A program made the translations under genes and the position numbers. DNA of 64,000 bases from Flavobacterium ardleyense. Its GTDB lineage: Bacteria; Bacteroidota; Bacteroidia; Flavobacteriales; Flavobacteriaceae. Of the stretch, positions 1 through 8,824 are shown one piece after another. The notes beneath the pieces are model-generated. The model ran no database searches. It was not told the origin of the DNA and saw nothing but the letters and a program-made list of their open reading frames with translations. The stretch covers positions 3,121,124-3,185,123 of the forward strand of contig NZ_CP137891.1 in the NCBI RefSeq assembly GCF_033547075.1. Direction: 5' to 3'. How positions within the stretch are numbered: the first letter of the stretch is position 1; the number at the start of each line of letters is the position of its first letter.

Positions 1-37
1 TTCCTTACTATTTACAGTCTCGAATCAAGAGACTTTT

Positions 38-150
38 GCGATGAGAAGTGGTGCGAACTCGAGCAAAGCGAAATGGCGACGCAAGTACCTTTTGTGCTTA
101 TTCTGCCCAACAAGATTGGGAGTGGAAACACGAACGAAAGAAATGCCCAA
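38..150 (+). repeat. Degenerate copy of dispersed hairpin repeat family
   Basis: This is a weak member of the family whose clear copies lie at 12242, 21671, 24795, 34843, 37697, 44211 and 49532. It keeps the order GAGAAGTGG, then an inserted CGAGCAAAGCGAA module, then a CCTTTT/AAGAT centre and a GGGAGTGGAAA right flank. It aligns best with the copy at 21671-21806 read on the minus strand, which carries the same inserted module. The central stem is poor here, so this copy looks decayed. Confidence 0.5.
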
Positions 151-177
151 AAGAATTTACTTAGTTCTTGACTACCT

Positions 178-203
178 TCGTAAATCGTAAATCCTAAATC
201 GAA
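178..203. repeat. Short heptamer tandem (TAAATCG type)
   Basis: About three and a half imperfect units of TAAATCG/TAAATCC lie immediately beyond the stop codon of the EEP gene. A related heptamer tract occurs at 37921-37983. Confidence 0.5.
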
Positions 204-204
204 T

Positions 205-1248
205 CTACATATTCAAACGGCTCATTATTGGATAGTGGTCAGAGTTTTTAAAATCCGTAAAAGTTTCAAAATTCTTAACTTTCATCTTCGGATCAACAAA
301 AATATAATCGATTCTGGCGGGATAATATTTAAAATTATAAGTCTGTCCGAAGCCTTTTCCGTTTTCTTCAAAACTATCTAAAAGATTGCCTCGAATACTT
401 CTGTAAACGTACGAATAGGCGCTGTTATTCATATCTCCACAGACAATTATTGGATAAGGAGAATCGCGTTTGTGCGCCATTATAAGTTCGGCTTGCGATT
501 GTTGGGATCTGAAGGCTTTCGAAATTCGCTTTAAAATCATTTCAGACTTCTGCTGGTTGATTCCTTGAATATCATTATTAATTTCGTCAATATCGGGCGA
601 AATCCGAATAGATTCCAAATGAATACTATAAATTCTAATCGTATCTAAACCTTTCTTAAGATCGGCAAAAATTACGTTATTATTGGAATCGGGAAGTTCT
701 ACCGACCCTGAATTTAAAATTCGGAATTTGGAAAAAATAGCTTGTCCTGTCTTTATCTTATTTCCCTGCATTACGATGTGCTTGTACTTATATACTTTCA
801 AATCTACATTTGCCTTTTCTGAATATTCTTGAAGGCACAAAATATCTGGATTTTGCTCATCGATAAACTTCTTAATTTCGGCTGGAACATTTCTATCAGA
901 AATCCAATCAAAAAGATTGAAAAGCCGAACATTGTAGCTCATCACCGTAAAATCTTTCTCCTGAGGGGCAATTTCAGTTTTTGAAAATTTATAAAATTTA
1001 TTTATAAATGTAATTCCTAACAAGAGCACTATCGCAGACAAAAGAATTTGCCTTTTTAGCATTAGCAACCAATAAATAAAAAACGCAGCATTCAAAATAA
1101 GCAGCAAAGGCAAAACCAAGGTTAATACCGAGAGAATGGGAAAAAATTTGGGCGCCAAAAAAGGAAGTACATAGCCTAAGAATGTAAGCGTAGACAGCAC
1201 TACGTTTAGACTGAACATTACTTTATTAAACACCGACAATTTCTTCAT
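205..1248 (-). CDS. Membrane-anchored endonuclease/exonuclease/phosphatase family protein
   Basis: The 347-residue protein starts with about three hydrophobic helices (residues 10-85) followed by an EEP-fold domain from about residue 100. Visible signature blocks are MSYNVRLFN (metal and phosphate site), CLQEY (catalytic Glu), CGDMNN and the C-terminal SDHYP with its catalytic Asp-His pair. EEP enzymes cleave phosphodiester bonds in nucleic acids, phosphoinositides or sphingolipids, and the substrate cannot be told from sequence. The helices suggest the catalytic domain faces the periplasm. It is the last gene of a minus-strand run mutL-rhomboid-rhomboid-EEP with gaps of only 3-21 bases, so co-transcription is likely. 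Confidence 0.85.
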   Translation of the reverse strand: MKKLSVFNKVMFSLNVVLSTLTFLGYVLPFLAPKFFPILSVLTLVLPLLLILNAAFFIYWLLMLKRQILLSAIVLLLGITFINKFYKFSKTEIAPQEKDFTVMSYNVRLFNLFDWISDRNVPAEIKKFIDEQNPDILCLQEYSEKANVDLKVYKYKHIVMQGNKIKTGQAIFSKFRILNSGSVELPDSNNNVIFADLKKGLDTIRIYSIHLESIRISPDIDEINNDIQGINQQKSEMILKRISKAFRSQQSQAELIMAHKRDSPYPIIVCGDMNNSAYSYVYRSIRGNLLDSFEENGKGFGQTYNFKYYPARIDYIFVDPKMKVKNFETFTDFKNSDHYPIMSRLNM

Positions 1249-1269
1249 ATGTTATACCTAACTAAAAAA

Positions 1270-2154
1270 TTACTTATTTCCTGCTCTAAACAGGAAGTCT
1301 TTTTCATCTTTGCTAAGACTATCATATCCTGATTTACTAATCTTATCTAGAATTGCGTCGATCTGCCGTTGTGTACTGTCTTTCTTCACAATTTTTGAAG
1401 GCTCTGGTTTTGGCGCTGGTTTAAAATTCCTGTGTACTTTCTTAAATGGAGTTCGCTTCTTTTTATCAGTAATAGTTTGCAAAAATACAATGGTCGCGGT
1501 AAACCAATTGGTAAGATCCAGACCTCGTTTTAACTGAGTGGTAAAAATATAACCAAAAAATGCCCCACCCAAATGAGCAAGATGACCTCCAGTATTTGTT
1601 GATGAAAGCTGCAAAAAATCGATAATTAAAAAAACCACTGCTATATGCCACAATTTGACATTTCCTATTATTAAAAGTCGCAATTGCATCATTGGTGCGT
1701 ACGTAGCGACGGCAAATAAAATTGCCATTACCGATGCAGAAGCCCCAACTACAGATGCCGAACTATTAATTAAGGCTGGTAAAATATTATAACAAATTAA
1801 ATAAAATACACCCGCGAAAAGTCCGCCCGAAATATAGAGTCCTAGTAACTGTTTTTGTGTAAAATAGGTTAGAAACACTTTTGCCGCAAAGTTAAACATG
1901 ATCAAATTGAAGATAATGTGCCAAATACCAGCGTGAAAAAATGAATAGGTAAGAATTGACCACGGCTTCCATAATAAATCTGAAACAGTAGAGGAAAGAC
2001 TCACATAATACAAGAAATCTATAGTATTGCCCGACAGATGGATAAGTGCAGCAATTATATTTGGCACAACGAACAATACGATATTGAATACGATTAATCG
2101 CATGGTAATATCTCCGGACCTCAACTGTGTTTTTAAATCATCTAGTAGGCTCAT
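1270..2154 (-). CDS. Rhomboid family intramembrane serine protease (second copy)
   Basis: This 294-residue polytopic membrane protein has about six transmembrane segments. The rhomboid dyad is visible: the serine in VVGASAS and the histidine in GHLAHLGGAFFGY, with HxxxN-type residues in the second helix (HIIFNLIMFN). Rhomboids cleave transmembrane substrates inside the bilayer. A cytosolic, lysine-rich tail of about 75 residues follows the last helix, a tail not seen in the neighbouring rhomboid. The gene lies 21 bases downstream of the other rhomboid and 21 bases upstream of the EEP gene. Tandem rhomboids behind mutL fit flavobacterial gene order. The substrate is unknown. Confidence 0.9.
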   Translation of the reverse strand: MSLLDDLKTQLRSGDITMRLIVFNIVLFVVPNIIAALIHLSGNTIDFLYYVSLSSTVSDLLWKPWSILTYSFFHAGIWHIIFNLIMFNFAAKVFLTYFTQKQLLGLYISGGLFAGVFYLICYNILPALINSSASVVGASASVMAILFAVATYAPMMQLRLLIIGNVKLWHIAVVFLIIDFLQLSSTNTGGHLAHLGGAFFGYIFTTQLKRGLDLTNWFTATIVFLQTITDKKKRTPFKKVHRNFKPAPKPEPSKIVKKDSTQRQIDAILDKISKSGYDSLSKDEKDFLFRAGNK

Positions 2155-2175
2155 AAAAAGATTTTATCTTAATGA

Positions 2176-2925
2176 TTAATTCCAGCGTTTATCATTAAAT
2201 TGATTTTTTTTCCAATAAAGCATCATCAAGAAACCAACCGCAGCTCCACCAATATGCGCGAAGTGCGCAATACCGCCACCGCCGCCAAAGATAGATTTTC
2301 CGGACACTCCAAGAAATAAATCCAGAAGTAAAATTGCAGGAACGAAGTATTTTGCTTTAATAGGAATTGGTAAAAAGATCATCATTAGTTCAGCATTTGG
2401 AAACATATAAGCAAATGCTACAAGCAATCCATAAATTGCTCCTGAAGCTCCGACGACAGGGATCATATACGCACCAATAAAGCTTTGAAACTGCTCCGGA
2501 CTAAGAATTTGTTGCCAAACTGAATTAAATTTGCCTTCCGATAAAATTTGCATTACTTCGGCCTTGTTCTGACCGTTTTCTACAAGTGTTTTCATTCCAT
2601 CTTGAAACATGTACCAATTGACACCTTCGTGCAGAAGTGCTGCACCTAGTCCGCAGGAGATATAAAAAAACAAAAATTTGGTTGGACCCCAAATATGTTC
2701 TAGACTTGATCCAAAACTATATAATGCAAACATATTAAATGCAATGTGCATCAACCCACCGTGCATAAACATGTGAGTTAAAATCTGCCAAATTTGGAAG
2801 CTTGAACTTTCTGGATAATAGAGTGCGAAAATATCCAATGCGATATCTCCAAGAAATTCCGAACCTATAAAAAATATAACATTAATGATAAGCAACTGCT
2901 TAACAAGAGGTGTGATGTTCATCAT
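2176..2925 (-). CDS. Rhomboid family intramembrane serine protease (first copy)
   Basis: The 249-residue membrane protein contains the rhomboid catalytic pair, serine in VVGASGAIYG and histidine in HFAHIGGAAVGF, plus the conserved HIAFNMFALY helix with the His and Asn of the oxyanion region. A soluble loop of about 50 residues (roughly 110-155) separates helices and is longer than in compact bacterial rhomboids. The glycine-rich GGGGGIAHF precedes the catalytic helix. The start codon is 3 bases from the mutL stop, so it is probably translated from the mutL transcript. Confidence 0.9.
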   Translation of the reverse strand: MMNITPLVKQLLIINVIFFIGSEFLGDIALDIFALYYPESSSFQIWQILTHMFMHGGLMHIAFNMFALYSFGSSLEHIWGPTKFLFFYISCGLGAALLHEGVNWYMFQDGMKTLVENGQNKAEVMQILSEGKFNSVWQQILSPEQFQSFIGAYMIPVVGASGAIYGLLVAFAYMFPNAELMMIFLPIPIKAKYFVPAILLLDLFLGVSGKSIFGGGGGIAHFAHIGGAAVGFLMMLYWKKNQFNDKRWN

Positions 2926-2928
2926 ACT

Positions 2929-4800
2929 TTAAAACTTTTTATCTATATCTTCTACTCTAATTGTAGTAAAAGTGGTTTTTTGGAACGGGCATACATTCTG
3001 CTCTTTGCAAGCAAAAAGACCGTTTACTATATTTTCTTGATCTTGCTCATTTAAGGTAACCCCCGTCTTTACCGCTAGACTCTGCGCCATCGATTTTGCA
3101 ATCTGATCACTCTGACTAAAACTCGTCAACGGAATATCAGAATGTAAATCAGACAGCAGCTGCTCTAAAACTAGCGAAACTTCACTCTCGGATACATTAA
3201 CGGGAACTCCTGAAACAATCACGCTTTCGGCTTCATTCAGATCAAAGACAAAACCGACGTTGGTCAAGGAATCTTTCATTTCGTCAATTGCTTGAAGTTC
3301 CTCAGCTCCAAAATACAAATGTAGCGGAAAAAGCAATTGCTGACTAAGACCTTTTTTAATTGTAATGCTTTTTAAAAAATTCTCATACAAGATACGTTGG
3401 TGCGCTCTATGCTGATGCACAATTACCATCCCATTTTTAATTGGACTTACAATGTATTTTCGGTTTAGCTGATACGTTTTTGTAACCGTTTTTTCGTGAA
3501 CATCATCAAAGAGTGACGAGGTAATAACATCTGCTTCAAATTCAAATCCAGTGGTAGGTATAGAATCTTTTTCATTTTCTAGTCCTATATACAAACTATC
3601 CCAATTTCCTGTTGCTTTTGGAAAGTGTCTGCCTGTAGAATGATTTACAGAAAAACTACTTGATTCGCGAGACGGAGTATTTGGCCTTGTATCCGCAAAC
3701 GGATTATAATCACCATTAAATTCGACCGTGGGTGTTGCTGCAGAAGCATTTCTATAATCGTAAGGAGTATCAAGCGATGGATCTCTATCAAAATCTAGCA
3801 CCGGCGCTACATTAAATTGTCCCAAACTGTGTTTTACCGCAGCCCTCAAAATGGCATATAATGCTTTTTCGTCGTCAAACTTAATTTCGGTCTTAGTTGG
3901 ATGAATATTAATATCAATCGAACTTGGCGGAACTGTGAGATACAAAAAATAAGAAGGTTGTGAGCCATCTTTTAATAAACCATCGTAGGCCGACATAATG
4001 GCGTGATGCAAATAACCACTTCTTATAAATCTGTCGTTGACAAAGAAAAACTGTTCACTTCGGTTTTTCTTTGCAAATTCGGGCTTGCTTGCAAATCCAC
4101 TAATTTTTACAATCTCTGTTTCTTCTTCTACCGGAACCAATTTTTCATTAGTTTTTCCAGCAAAAATATTTACAATACGCTGCCGAATATTGGATATCGG
4201 AAGGTTGTAAACATCACTTCCATTGTGATACATGCTAAAGTGTATTTGCGGATGAGCCAATGCTACGCGTTGAAATTCATCTATAATATGCCGCTGCTCC
4301 ACAATTTCCGACTTTAGGAAATTACGCCTTGCAGGAATATTAAAAAACAAATTCTTGATGGCAAATGAGGTGCCTGTTGGCAAAACTGCCACTTCTTGCG
4401 AAACATACCTACTTCCTTCAATTACAATGTGATGACCAAGTTCGTCGGCATCTTGCTTCGTTTTAAGTTCCACATGTGCAATTGCTGCAATAGATGCAAG
4501 AGCTTCTCCTCTAAAACCTTTTGTTGATAAAGCAAATAAATCTTCAGCTTGTCTAATCTTGGAAGTGGCGTGCCTTTCAAAGCACATCCGTGCGTCGGTA
4601 ACATTCATTCCTTGTCCGTTATCGATAACCTGCACAAGTGTTTTACCCGCATCCTTTACGATTAATTTAATGTCGGTCGCCCCTGCATCAACCGCATTTT
4701 CAAGCAGTTCTTTTACTACAGAAGCTGGCCGTTGCACAACTTCTCCAGCAGCAATTTGATTGGCGACATGATCTGGAAGTAACTGAATAATGCTTGGCAT
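2929..4800 (-). CDS. mutL: DNA mismatch repair protein MutL
   Basis: The 623-residue protein couples MutS mismatch recognition to strand incision. The N-terminal GHKL ATPase is intact: ELLENAVDAGAT (31-42), DNGQGM, and GFRGEAL (105-111). A Ser/Pro/Asn-rich linker of about 100 residues (roughly 340-440) leads to the C-terminal dimerisation domain. In endonuclease-type MutL that domain carries a DQHAxxExxxxE motif. Here the matching segment is HQHRAHQRILYE (462-473), with the first Asp replaced by His and a Glu replaced by Gln, and the usual C-terminal CPHGRP is CPFQKT. Identity as MutL is certain, but nicking activity is in doubt. The gene heads the mutL-rhomboid-rhomboid-EEP run. Confidence 0.97.
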   Translation of the reverse strand: MPSIIQLLPDHVANQIAAGEVVQRPASVVKELLENAVDAGATDIKLIVKDAGKTLVQVIDNGQGMNVTDARMCFERHATSKIRQAEDLFALSTKGFRGEALASIAAIAHVELKTKQDADELGHHIVIEGSRYVSQEVAVLPTGTSFAIKNLFFNIPARRNFLKSEIVEQRHIIDEFQRVALAHPQIHFSMYHNGSDVYNLPISNIRQRIVNIFAGKTNEKLVPVEEETEIVKISGFASKPEFAKKNRSEQFFFVNDRFIRSGYLHHAIMSAYDGLLKDGSQPSYFLYLTVPPSSIDINIHPTKTEIKFDDEKALYAILRAAVKHSLGQFNVAPVLDFDRDPSLDTPYDYRNASAATPTVEFNGDYNPFADTRPNTPSRESSSFSVNHSTGRHFPKATGNWDSLYIGLENEKDSIPTTGFEFEADVITSSLFDDVHEKTVTKTYQLNRKYIVSPIKNGMVIVHQHRAHQRILYENFLKSITIKKGLSQQLLFPLHLYFGAEELQAIDEMKDSLTNVGFVFDLNEAESVIVSGVPVNVSESEVSLVLEQLLSDLHSDIPLTSFSQSDQIAKSMAQSLAVKTGVTLNEQDQENIVNGLFACKEQNVCPFQKTTFTTIRVEDIDKKF

Positions 4801-4886
4801 TCTTGATTTTTAATTAGCTGTCAAATTTACGTAAATATTGTAACAATAGGTTACATTGTAAGGTGCATTAACGCGAAGTTATCACA

Positions 4887-4925
4887 AACAAAAAAACCCA
4901 TTTAAAAAAATCTAAATGGGTTTTG
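4887..4925 (-). terminator. Rho-independent terminator of ribH
   Basis: On the minus strand an AACCCATTTA / TAAATGGGTT stem is followed by a run of seven T. It lies 22 bases beyond the ribH stop codon. Confidence 0.85.
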
Positions 4926-4946
4926 TAAAATATATTGAGAAATTCT

Positions 4947-5516
4947 TTACTCCTTGAGTTCCTTTGTGCCTTCTTCTAGTTGCAGTTGCGCATCAAGAAG
5001 ATTTGTATTACTTGTTTTATAACAAAGATTAGCTTGCTGACGTAAAAACGCCATTTTGATCGCTGCAATAGCGGCCTCGGTACCTTTGTTACCATGCTCT
5101 CCACCACTTCTGTCTAACGATTGTTGTTGTGTATTGTCTGTAAGTACGCAAAAAATTACTGGAACGTCACTAGTAACATTAAGATCTTTGATCCCCTGAG
5201 TGACTCCTTCACAAACAAATTCAAAATGCATGGTTTCGCCTTTTATTACGCATCCAATTGCGATTACGACATCCACATTTTGAGTTTCAATCATTTTCTT
5301 AGAACCATAAACAAGTTCAAAACTTCCTGGAACATTCCATCGGGTGATTTTTTGCAATTTGGCACCGCAATCTAGCAGCGCTGCTTCACAACCTTGATAT
5401 AACCCCTCAGTTACCTCATCATTCCATTCAGAAACAACAATCCCAAACCGAAAGTCATTCGCGTTTGGGATCATTTTTTTATTATATTCTGATAAATTTT
5501 TATTTGCCGTAGCCAT
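4947..5516 (-). CDS. ribH: 6,7-dimethyl-8-ribityllumazine synthase
   Basis: Lumazine synthase condenses 5-amino-6-ribitylaminouracil with 3,4-dihydroxy-2-butanone 4-phosphate, the penultimate step of riboflavin synthesis. Landmarks are SEWND (substrate loop), VPGSFEL, GCVIKGETMHFEFV with the catalytic His97, and GEHGNKGTEAA near the phosphate site. The protein is 189 residues, about 30 longer than common family members because of a polar C-terminal tail (about 160-189). It sits 5 bases downstream of a TPR membrane protein gene and ends in a clear terminator. ribD, an earlier-step enzyme of the same pathway, lies far away at 61.8 kb. Confidence 0.96.
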   Translation of the reverse strand: MATANKNLSEYNKKMIPNANDFRFGIVVSEWNDEVTEGLYQGCEAALLDCGAKLQKITRWNVPGSFELVYGSKKMIETQNVDVVIAIGCVIKGETMHFEFVCEGVTQGIKDLNVTSDVPVIFCVLTDNTQQQSLDRSGGEHGNKGTEAAIAAIKMAFLRQQANLCYKTSNTNLLDAQLQLEEGTKELKE

Positions 5517-5521
5517 ATTTT

Positions 5522-6304
5522 TTATTTTTGTGACAAGCCAATCAGCGCATCTACTGAATTTGCTTCAGGAGTATTTTTGTAAGATTCCTTAATCTCAGTG
5601 AAATGCTTCAAAGCTTCATCGTTCTTACCCAAAGTTAAGGCAATTTTTCCAGCTTTTAATAAAAATCTTGGTGTTGTAAAATCATTTTTATCAACATTAG
5701 CAGCTTTCTGATAAAAATCTAAAGCTTCTTCGTTTTGATTTTTTTGAGCATACGCATCACCAATAGCTCCTTTGCTCAGCGCATCTAGAATCACTTCCTT
5801 AGTACTAAAGTCTTTAAGTGAAGCAATTGCCTCATCATATTTGCCTAAATTAAGGTATGATACACCAGCATAATAATTTGCAAGATTTGCAGCATCAGTA
5901 CCAGAATACTTTTCAGCAATTTTTACAAATCCAAATTTTCCATCAGATCCATTAAGCGCCAACGTGAACAATGAATCACTAGAAGTACCTGCAACTGCTT
6001 TATCAAAATTTTGTTGTGCAGTAAACATTTCTTCTGAAGCTTCTGCCTCGTTAGGTTCTACAACAAATTTTTGGTATAAAACGTATCCTAAAGTAAGAAG
6101 TGCAATCGCACCTACTAAGATAAATATATATTTTTGGTTTTTTGCAACCCAAGCTTCAGCTTTTCCAGCACCTTCGTCAAGTGAAGTAAAAACACCTGCA
6201 GTTGTACTCTCTGCTTCGTCTACTTCTTCAACATTTTCAATGAAACCATTGTCATCCAGTTTTTCTTTCGGAGTTCTATAACCTCTTTTATTGTAAGTTG
6301 CCAT
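5522..6304 (-). CDS. Tetratricopeptide repeat membrane protein
   Basis: The 260-residue protein has a charged cytoplasmic N terminus of about 50 residues, one transmembrane helix (about 55-77, IFILVGAIALLTLGYVLY) and a periplasmic TPR-like region (about 85-255) with helical pairs such as ALDFYQKAANVDKNDF. The plan resembles the YfgM type of inner-membrane TPR proteins, which associate with the secretion machinery and periplasmic chaperones, but that role is only inferred. It is the first gene of a two-gene unit with ribH and is divergent from recF across 153 bases. Confidence 0.85.
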   Translation of the reverse strand: MATYNKRGYRTPKEKLDDNGFIENVEEVDEAESTTAGVFTSLDEGAGKAEAWVAKNQKYIFILVGAIALLTLGYVLYQKFVVEPNEAEASEEMFTAQQNFDKAVAGTSSDSLFTLALNGSDGKFGFVKIAEKYSGTDAANLANYYAGVSYLNLGKYDEAIASLKDFSTKEVILDALSKGAIGDAYAQKNQNEEALDFYQKAANVDKNDFTTPRFLLKAGKIALTLGKNDEALKHFTEIKESYKNTPEANSVDALIGLSQK

Positions 6305-6393
6305 TTATTTTTAATTAGTGAGCCGCAAAAATATAATTTTTATTCATATTAAAAAGTCATTTCAATTGAATTTTTCAATAATTTGCAGTTACT

Positions 6394-6426
6394 TTGAAAT
6401 ACTTCCGTTAAAGCAATCTATTTTTG
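6394..6426 (+). promoter_or_regulatory. Bacteroidetes-type promoter of recF
   Basis: A TTG at 6394-6396 is followed after 22 bases by TATTTTTG at 6419-6426, matching the TTG / TAnnTTTG consensus of Bacteroidetes primary sigma factors. It lies about 30 bases upstream of the recF start. Confidence 0.65.
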
Positions 6427-6457
6427 CAGTCTATTTTAATTTCAGTCCCCTTTTTTG

Positions 6458-7537
6458 ATGTATTTAAAAAACATTTCACTTTTCAACTACAAAAACTTTT
6501 CCGACATCTCATTTGATTTCGATACCAAAATAAATTGCTTTGTAGGCAAGAATGGCATCGGAAAGACCAATGTTTTGGATGCAATCTATTATCTCGCTTA
6601 TGGCAAAAGCTACTTTAATCCTCAAGCTGTTCAGAATATAAAGCATGGAGAAGATTTTTTTGTCGTCGATGGTACTTTTGTGAAAGATGATCGCGAAGAG
6701 CAAATTGTCTGTAGTTTGAAAAAAGGCCAGAAAAAGATTTTAAAACGAAATAATAAACCGTACGAAAAGTTTTCTGATCATATTGGTTTTATTCCGCTTG
6801 TAATAATCTCCCCTTCAGATAGAGATTTGATTACCGAAGGCAGCGAAACTCGGCGAAAATTTATCGATATCGTAATTTCGCAGTTGGACTCAACTTATTT
6901 GCAAGGATTAATTTCCTACCAAAAAACATTGATTCAAAGAAATGCACTTCTCAAATATTTTGCAATTAACAGAGTTTTTGACGCCGAAACATTAGCAATT
7001 TACGATGAGCAACTATCACAATACGGAACGCCAATTTTCCAAAAAAGACAGCAGTTTCTAAGTGAATTTATTCCAATTTTTAATAAGCACCATCACAGCA
7101 TTACAAATAGCGCCGAAAATGTGAATCTTGTTTACGAAAGTAGTCTTAACCACAAAAGCCTTTTAGAATCACTCAAAGAAAATCTTGAAAAAGACAAAGT
7201 CCTACAATATACGAGTAGCGGAATTCACAAAGACGATTTAATATTCGAGATTGAAGCAAATCCAATCAAGAAATTCGGCTCTCAAGGACAGCAGAAATCA
7301 TATTTGATTGCCTTAAAGTTTGCGCAATTCGAATTTTTAAAAAAAGGCAGCGGTCAAAAACCAATTCTTTTATTTGATGACATTTTTGACAAATTGGACG
7401 AAGAACGCGTTTCAAAAATCGTGGAAATGGTCAACGAAGATACCTTTGGGCAACTATTTATTAGCGATACCCATTCAACAAGAACCGAAGAAATTGTGAA
7501 ATCTTCTTATCAGAGTTATAAAATTTTTAACCTTTAA
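6458..7537 (+). CDS. recF: DNA replication and repair protein RecF
   Basis: RecF is an SMC-like ATPase that helps load RecA at gaps and stalled forks. The Walker [10 protein letters not shown] is at about residues 30-38, the signature segment FGSQGQQKS lies near residue 272, and Walker [14 protein letters not shown] follows. The length of 359 residues is normal. The reading frame is open from a TTG at 6455, but the ATG at 6458 gives the expected N terminus [14 protein letters not shown]. In flavobacteria recF commonly lies near a TPR gene and ribH, as here. Confidence 0.96.
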   Translation: MYLKNISLFNYKNFSDISFDFDTKINCFVGKNGIGKTNVLDAIYYLAYGKSYFNPQAVQNIKHGEDFFVVDGTFVKDDREEQIVCSLKKGQKKILKRNNKPYEKFSDHIGFIPLVIISPSDRDLITEGSETRRKFIDIVISQLDSTYLQGLISYQKTLIQRNALLKYFAINRVFDAETLAIYDEQLSQYGTPIFQKRQQFLSEFIPIFNKHHHSITNSAENVNLVYESSLNHKSLLESLKENLEKDKVLQYTSSGIHKDDLIFEIEANPIKKFGSQGQQKSYLIALKFAQFEFLKKGSGQKPILLFDDIFDKLDEERVSKIVEMVNEDTFGQLFISDTHSTRTEEIVKSSYQSYKIFNL

Positions 7538-7570
7538 AACCGTAAATTAGCATTTCAAATATTTAAAATT

Positions 7571-7957
7571 ATGAAACTAAGAATCCTATTTATCACAGCA
7601 ATAAGCATCCTGTTTTTCAGTTGCAACGCACAAAGCAATAGTGACGTAAAGCTAGTGGATGCCAAAGAATTTTCAGCAGAGATTAAATCTGCCAATGCTC
7701 CACAGATTCTTGACGTGCGTACGCCACAGGAATTTAACGAGCAACATATCGCAAATGCTACAAATATTGATTGGAATGGCAATTCATTTGAGGAGCAAGC
7801 AAAGCAATTGGACAAAGATAAAACCGTCTATGTGTACTGCAAATCTGGCGGCAGAAGTGCAAAAGCGTCTGCAAAACTTGCCGAAATGGGCTTCACAGAC
7901 ATCGTAGAACTTGATGGTGGAATCACAAAATGGAATGACGCAGGAATGGACAAATAG
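7571..7957 (+). CDS. Rhodanese-like domain lipoprotein
   Basis: The 128-residue protein has a lipoprotein signal peptide ending in FFSC (lipidated Cys18) and a single rhodanese domain (about 28-126). The active-site loop CKSGGRS places the sulfur-carrying cysteine at position 90, and the LDVRTPQEF motif is intact. Single-domain rhodaneses transfer sulfane sulfur, but the acceptor is unknown. The lipidation signal implies it sits in the envelope facing the periplasm. It starts 33 bases after recF. Confidence 0.9.
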   Translation: MKLRILFITAISILFFSCNAQSNSDVKLVDAKEFSAEIKSANAPQILDVRTPQEFNEQHIANATNIDWNGNSFEEQAKQLDKDKTVYVYCKSGGRSAKASAKLAEMGFTDIVELDGGITKWNDAGMDK

Positions 7958-8119
7958 CAATTTTATTGTGTTCCATATTTATTAGAATTAAGATTTTTTT
8001 TAAGAAGGCTTTCGCCGAAAGAACCCTGACGAAGTATTGACATTTTCAAGTCTAGAAGTTTTATTCTTCTATCAAATGTAGACCTTTCTAAAAATCCTTT
8101 TCCGAAACTATAATTTTAT

Positions 8120-8788
8120 ATGATTACAAAAGAAAGTTTAGCTTTTTTAGCAGATCTCAAGGAAAATAATGATCGCGATTGGTTTATCGAAAACAAAAAT
8201 CGATATGAAATTTACAAGCAAAACTATTATAATTTTGCTCAGAAATTGCTTGACAAGATGATTGTTTTGGATGACAGTTTAAAAAATTTAGAGGTGAAAA
8301 ATGTCGTTTTCAGAATAAATAGAGACATTCGCTTTTCTAAAAACAAAACCCCATATAAAACTCATTTGGCGATTTGGTTTTCGGCTGGAGCCAAAAAAGA
8401 CAATCTTGCAGGATATTATTTGCATATTGAAAACGGAAAAAGTTTCGTGGCTGGCGGACTCTATTGGCCGGAAGCCGAAGCGTTATCAAAAATCCGAAAA
8501 GAAGTTGCGTTTTTCCAGAATGATTTAGAACAAATTATTGGAGATTCTGCCTTCAAAACCCTTTATAAAGAATTGGAGCGCAACGAAACAAACAGTTTAA
8601 AAACCTCTCCAAAAAATTACGACAAGGAGCATCCGGCGATCGAGTTTCTTAGATTAAAATCATTTGTAGCAAGTGCTCCGTTATCTAACAAAGAAATTTT
8701 AAAGAACGACTTTGCAGATAAAGTCGCGCAGAAGATGATTGTCCTAAAACCTTTGGTAGATTTCTTAAACCGTGGATTACAATCCTAA
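8120..8788 (+). CDS. DUF2461 family protein
   Basis: The 222-residue protein matches the DUF2461 / TIGR02453 family from motifs including NNDRDWF near the N terminus, VFRINRDIRFSKNKTPYKTH in the middle and GLYWPEAE. The function of the family is not established. No signal peptide or membrane segment is seen, so it is probably cytoplasmic. The 160-base gap before it holds nothing recognisable, and murB follows after 36 bases in the same direction. Confidence 0.88.
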   Translation: MITKESLAFLADLKENNDRDWFIENKNRYEIYKQNYYNFAQKLLDKMIVLDDSLKNLEVKNVVFRINRDIRFSKNKTPYKTHLAIWFSAGAKKDNLAGYYLHIENGKSFVAGGLYWPEAEALSKIRKEVAFFQNDLEQIIGDSAFKTLYKELERNETNSLKTSPKNYDKEHPAIEFLRLKSFVASAPLSNKEILKNDFADKVAQKMIVLKPLVDFLNRGLQS

Positions 8789-8824
8789 ATAACACAATTT
8801 TCCGAATAAGAATTATTAAACAAT

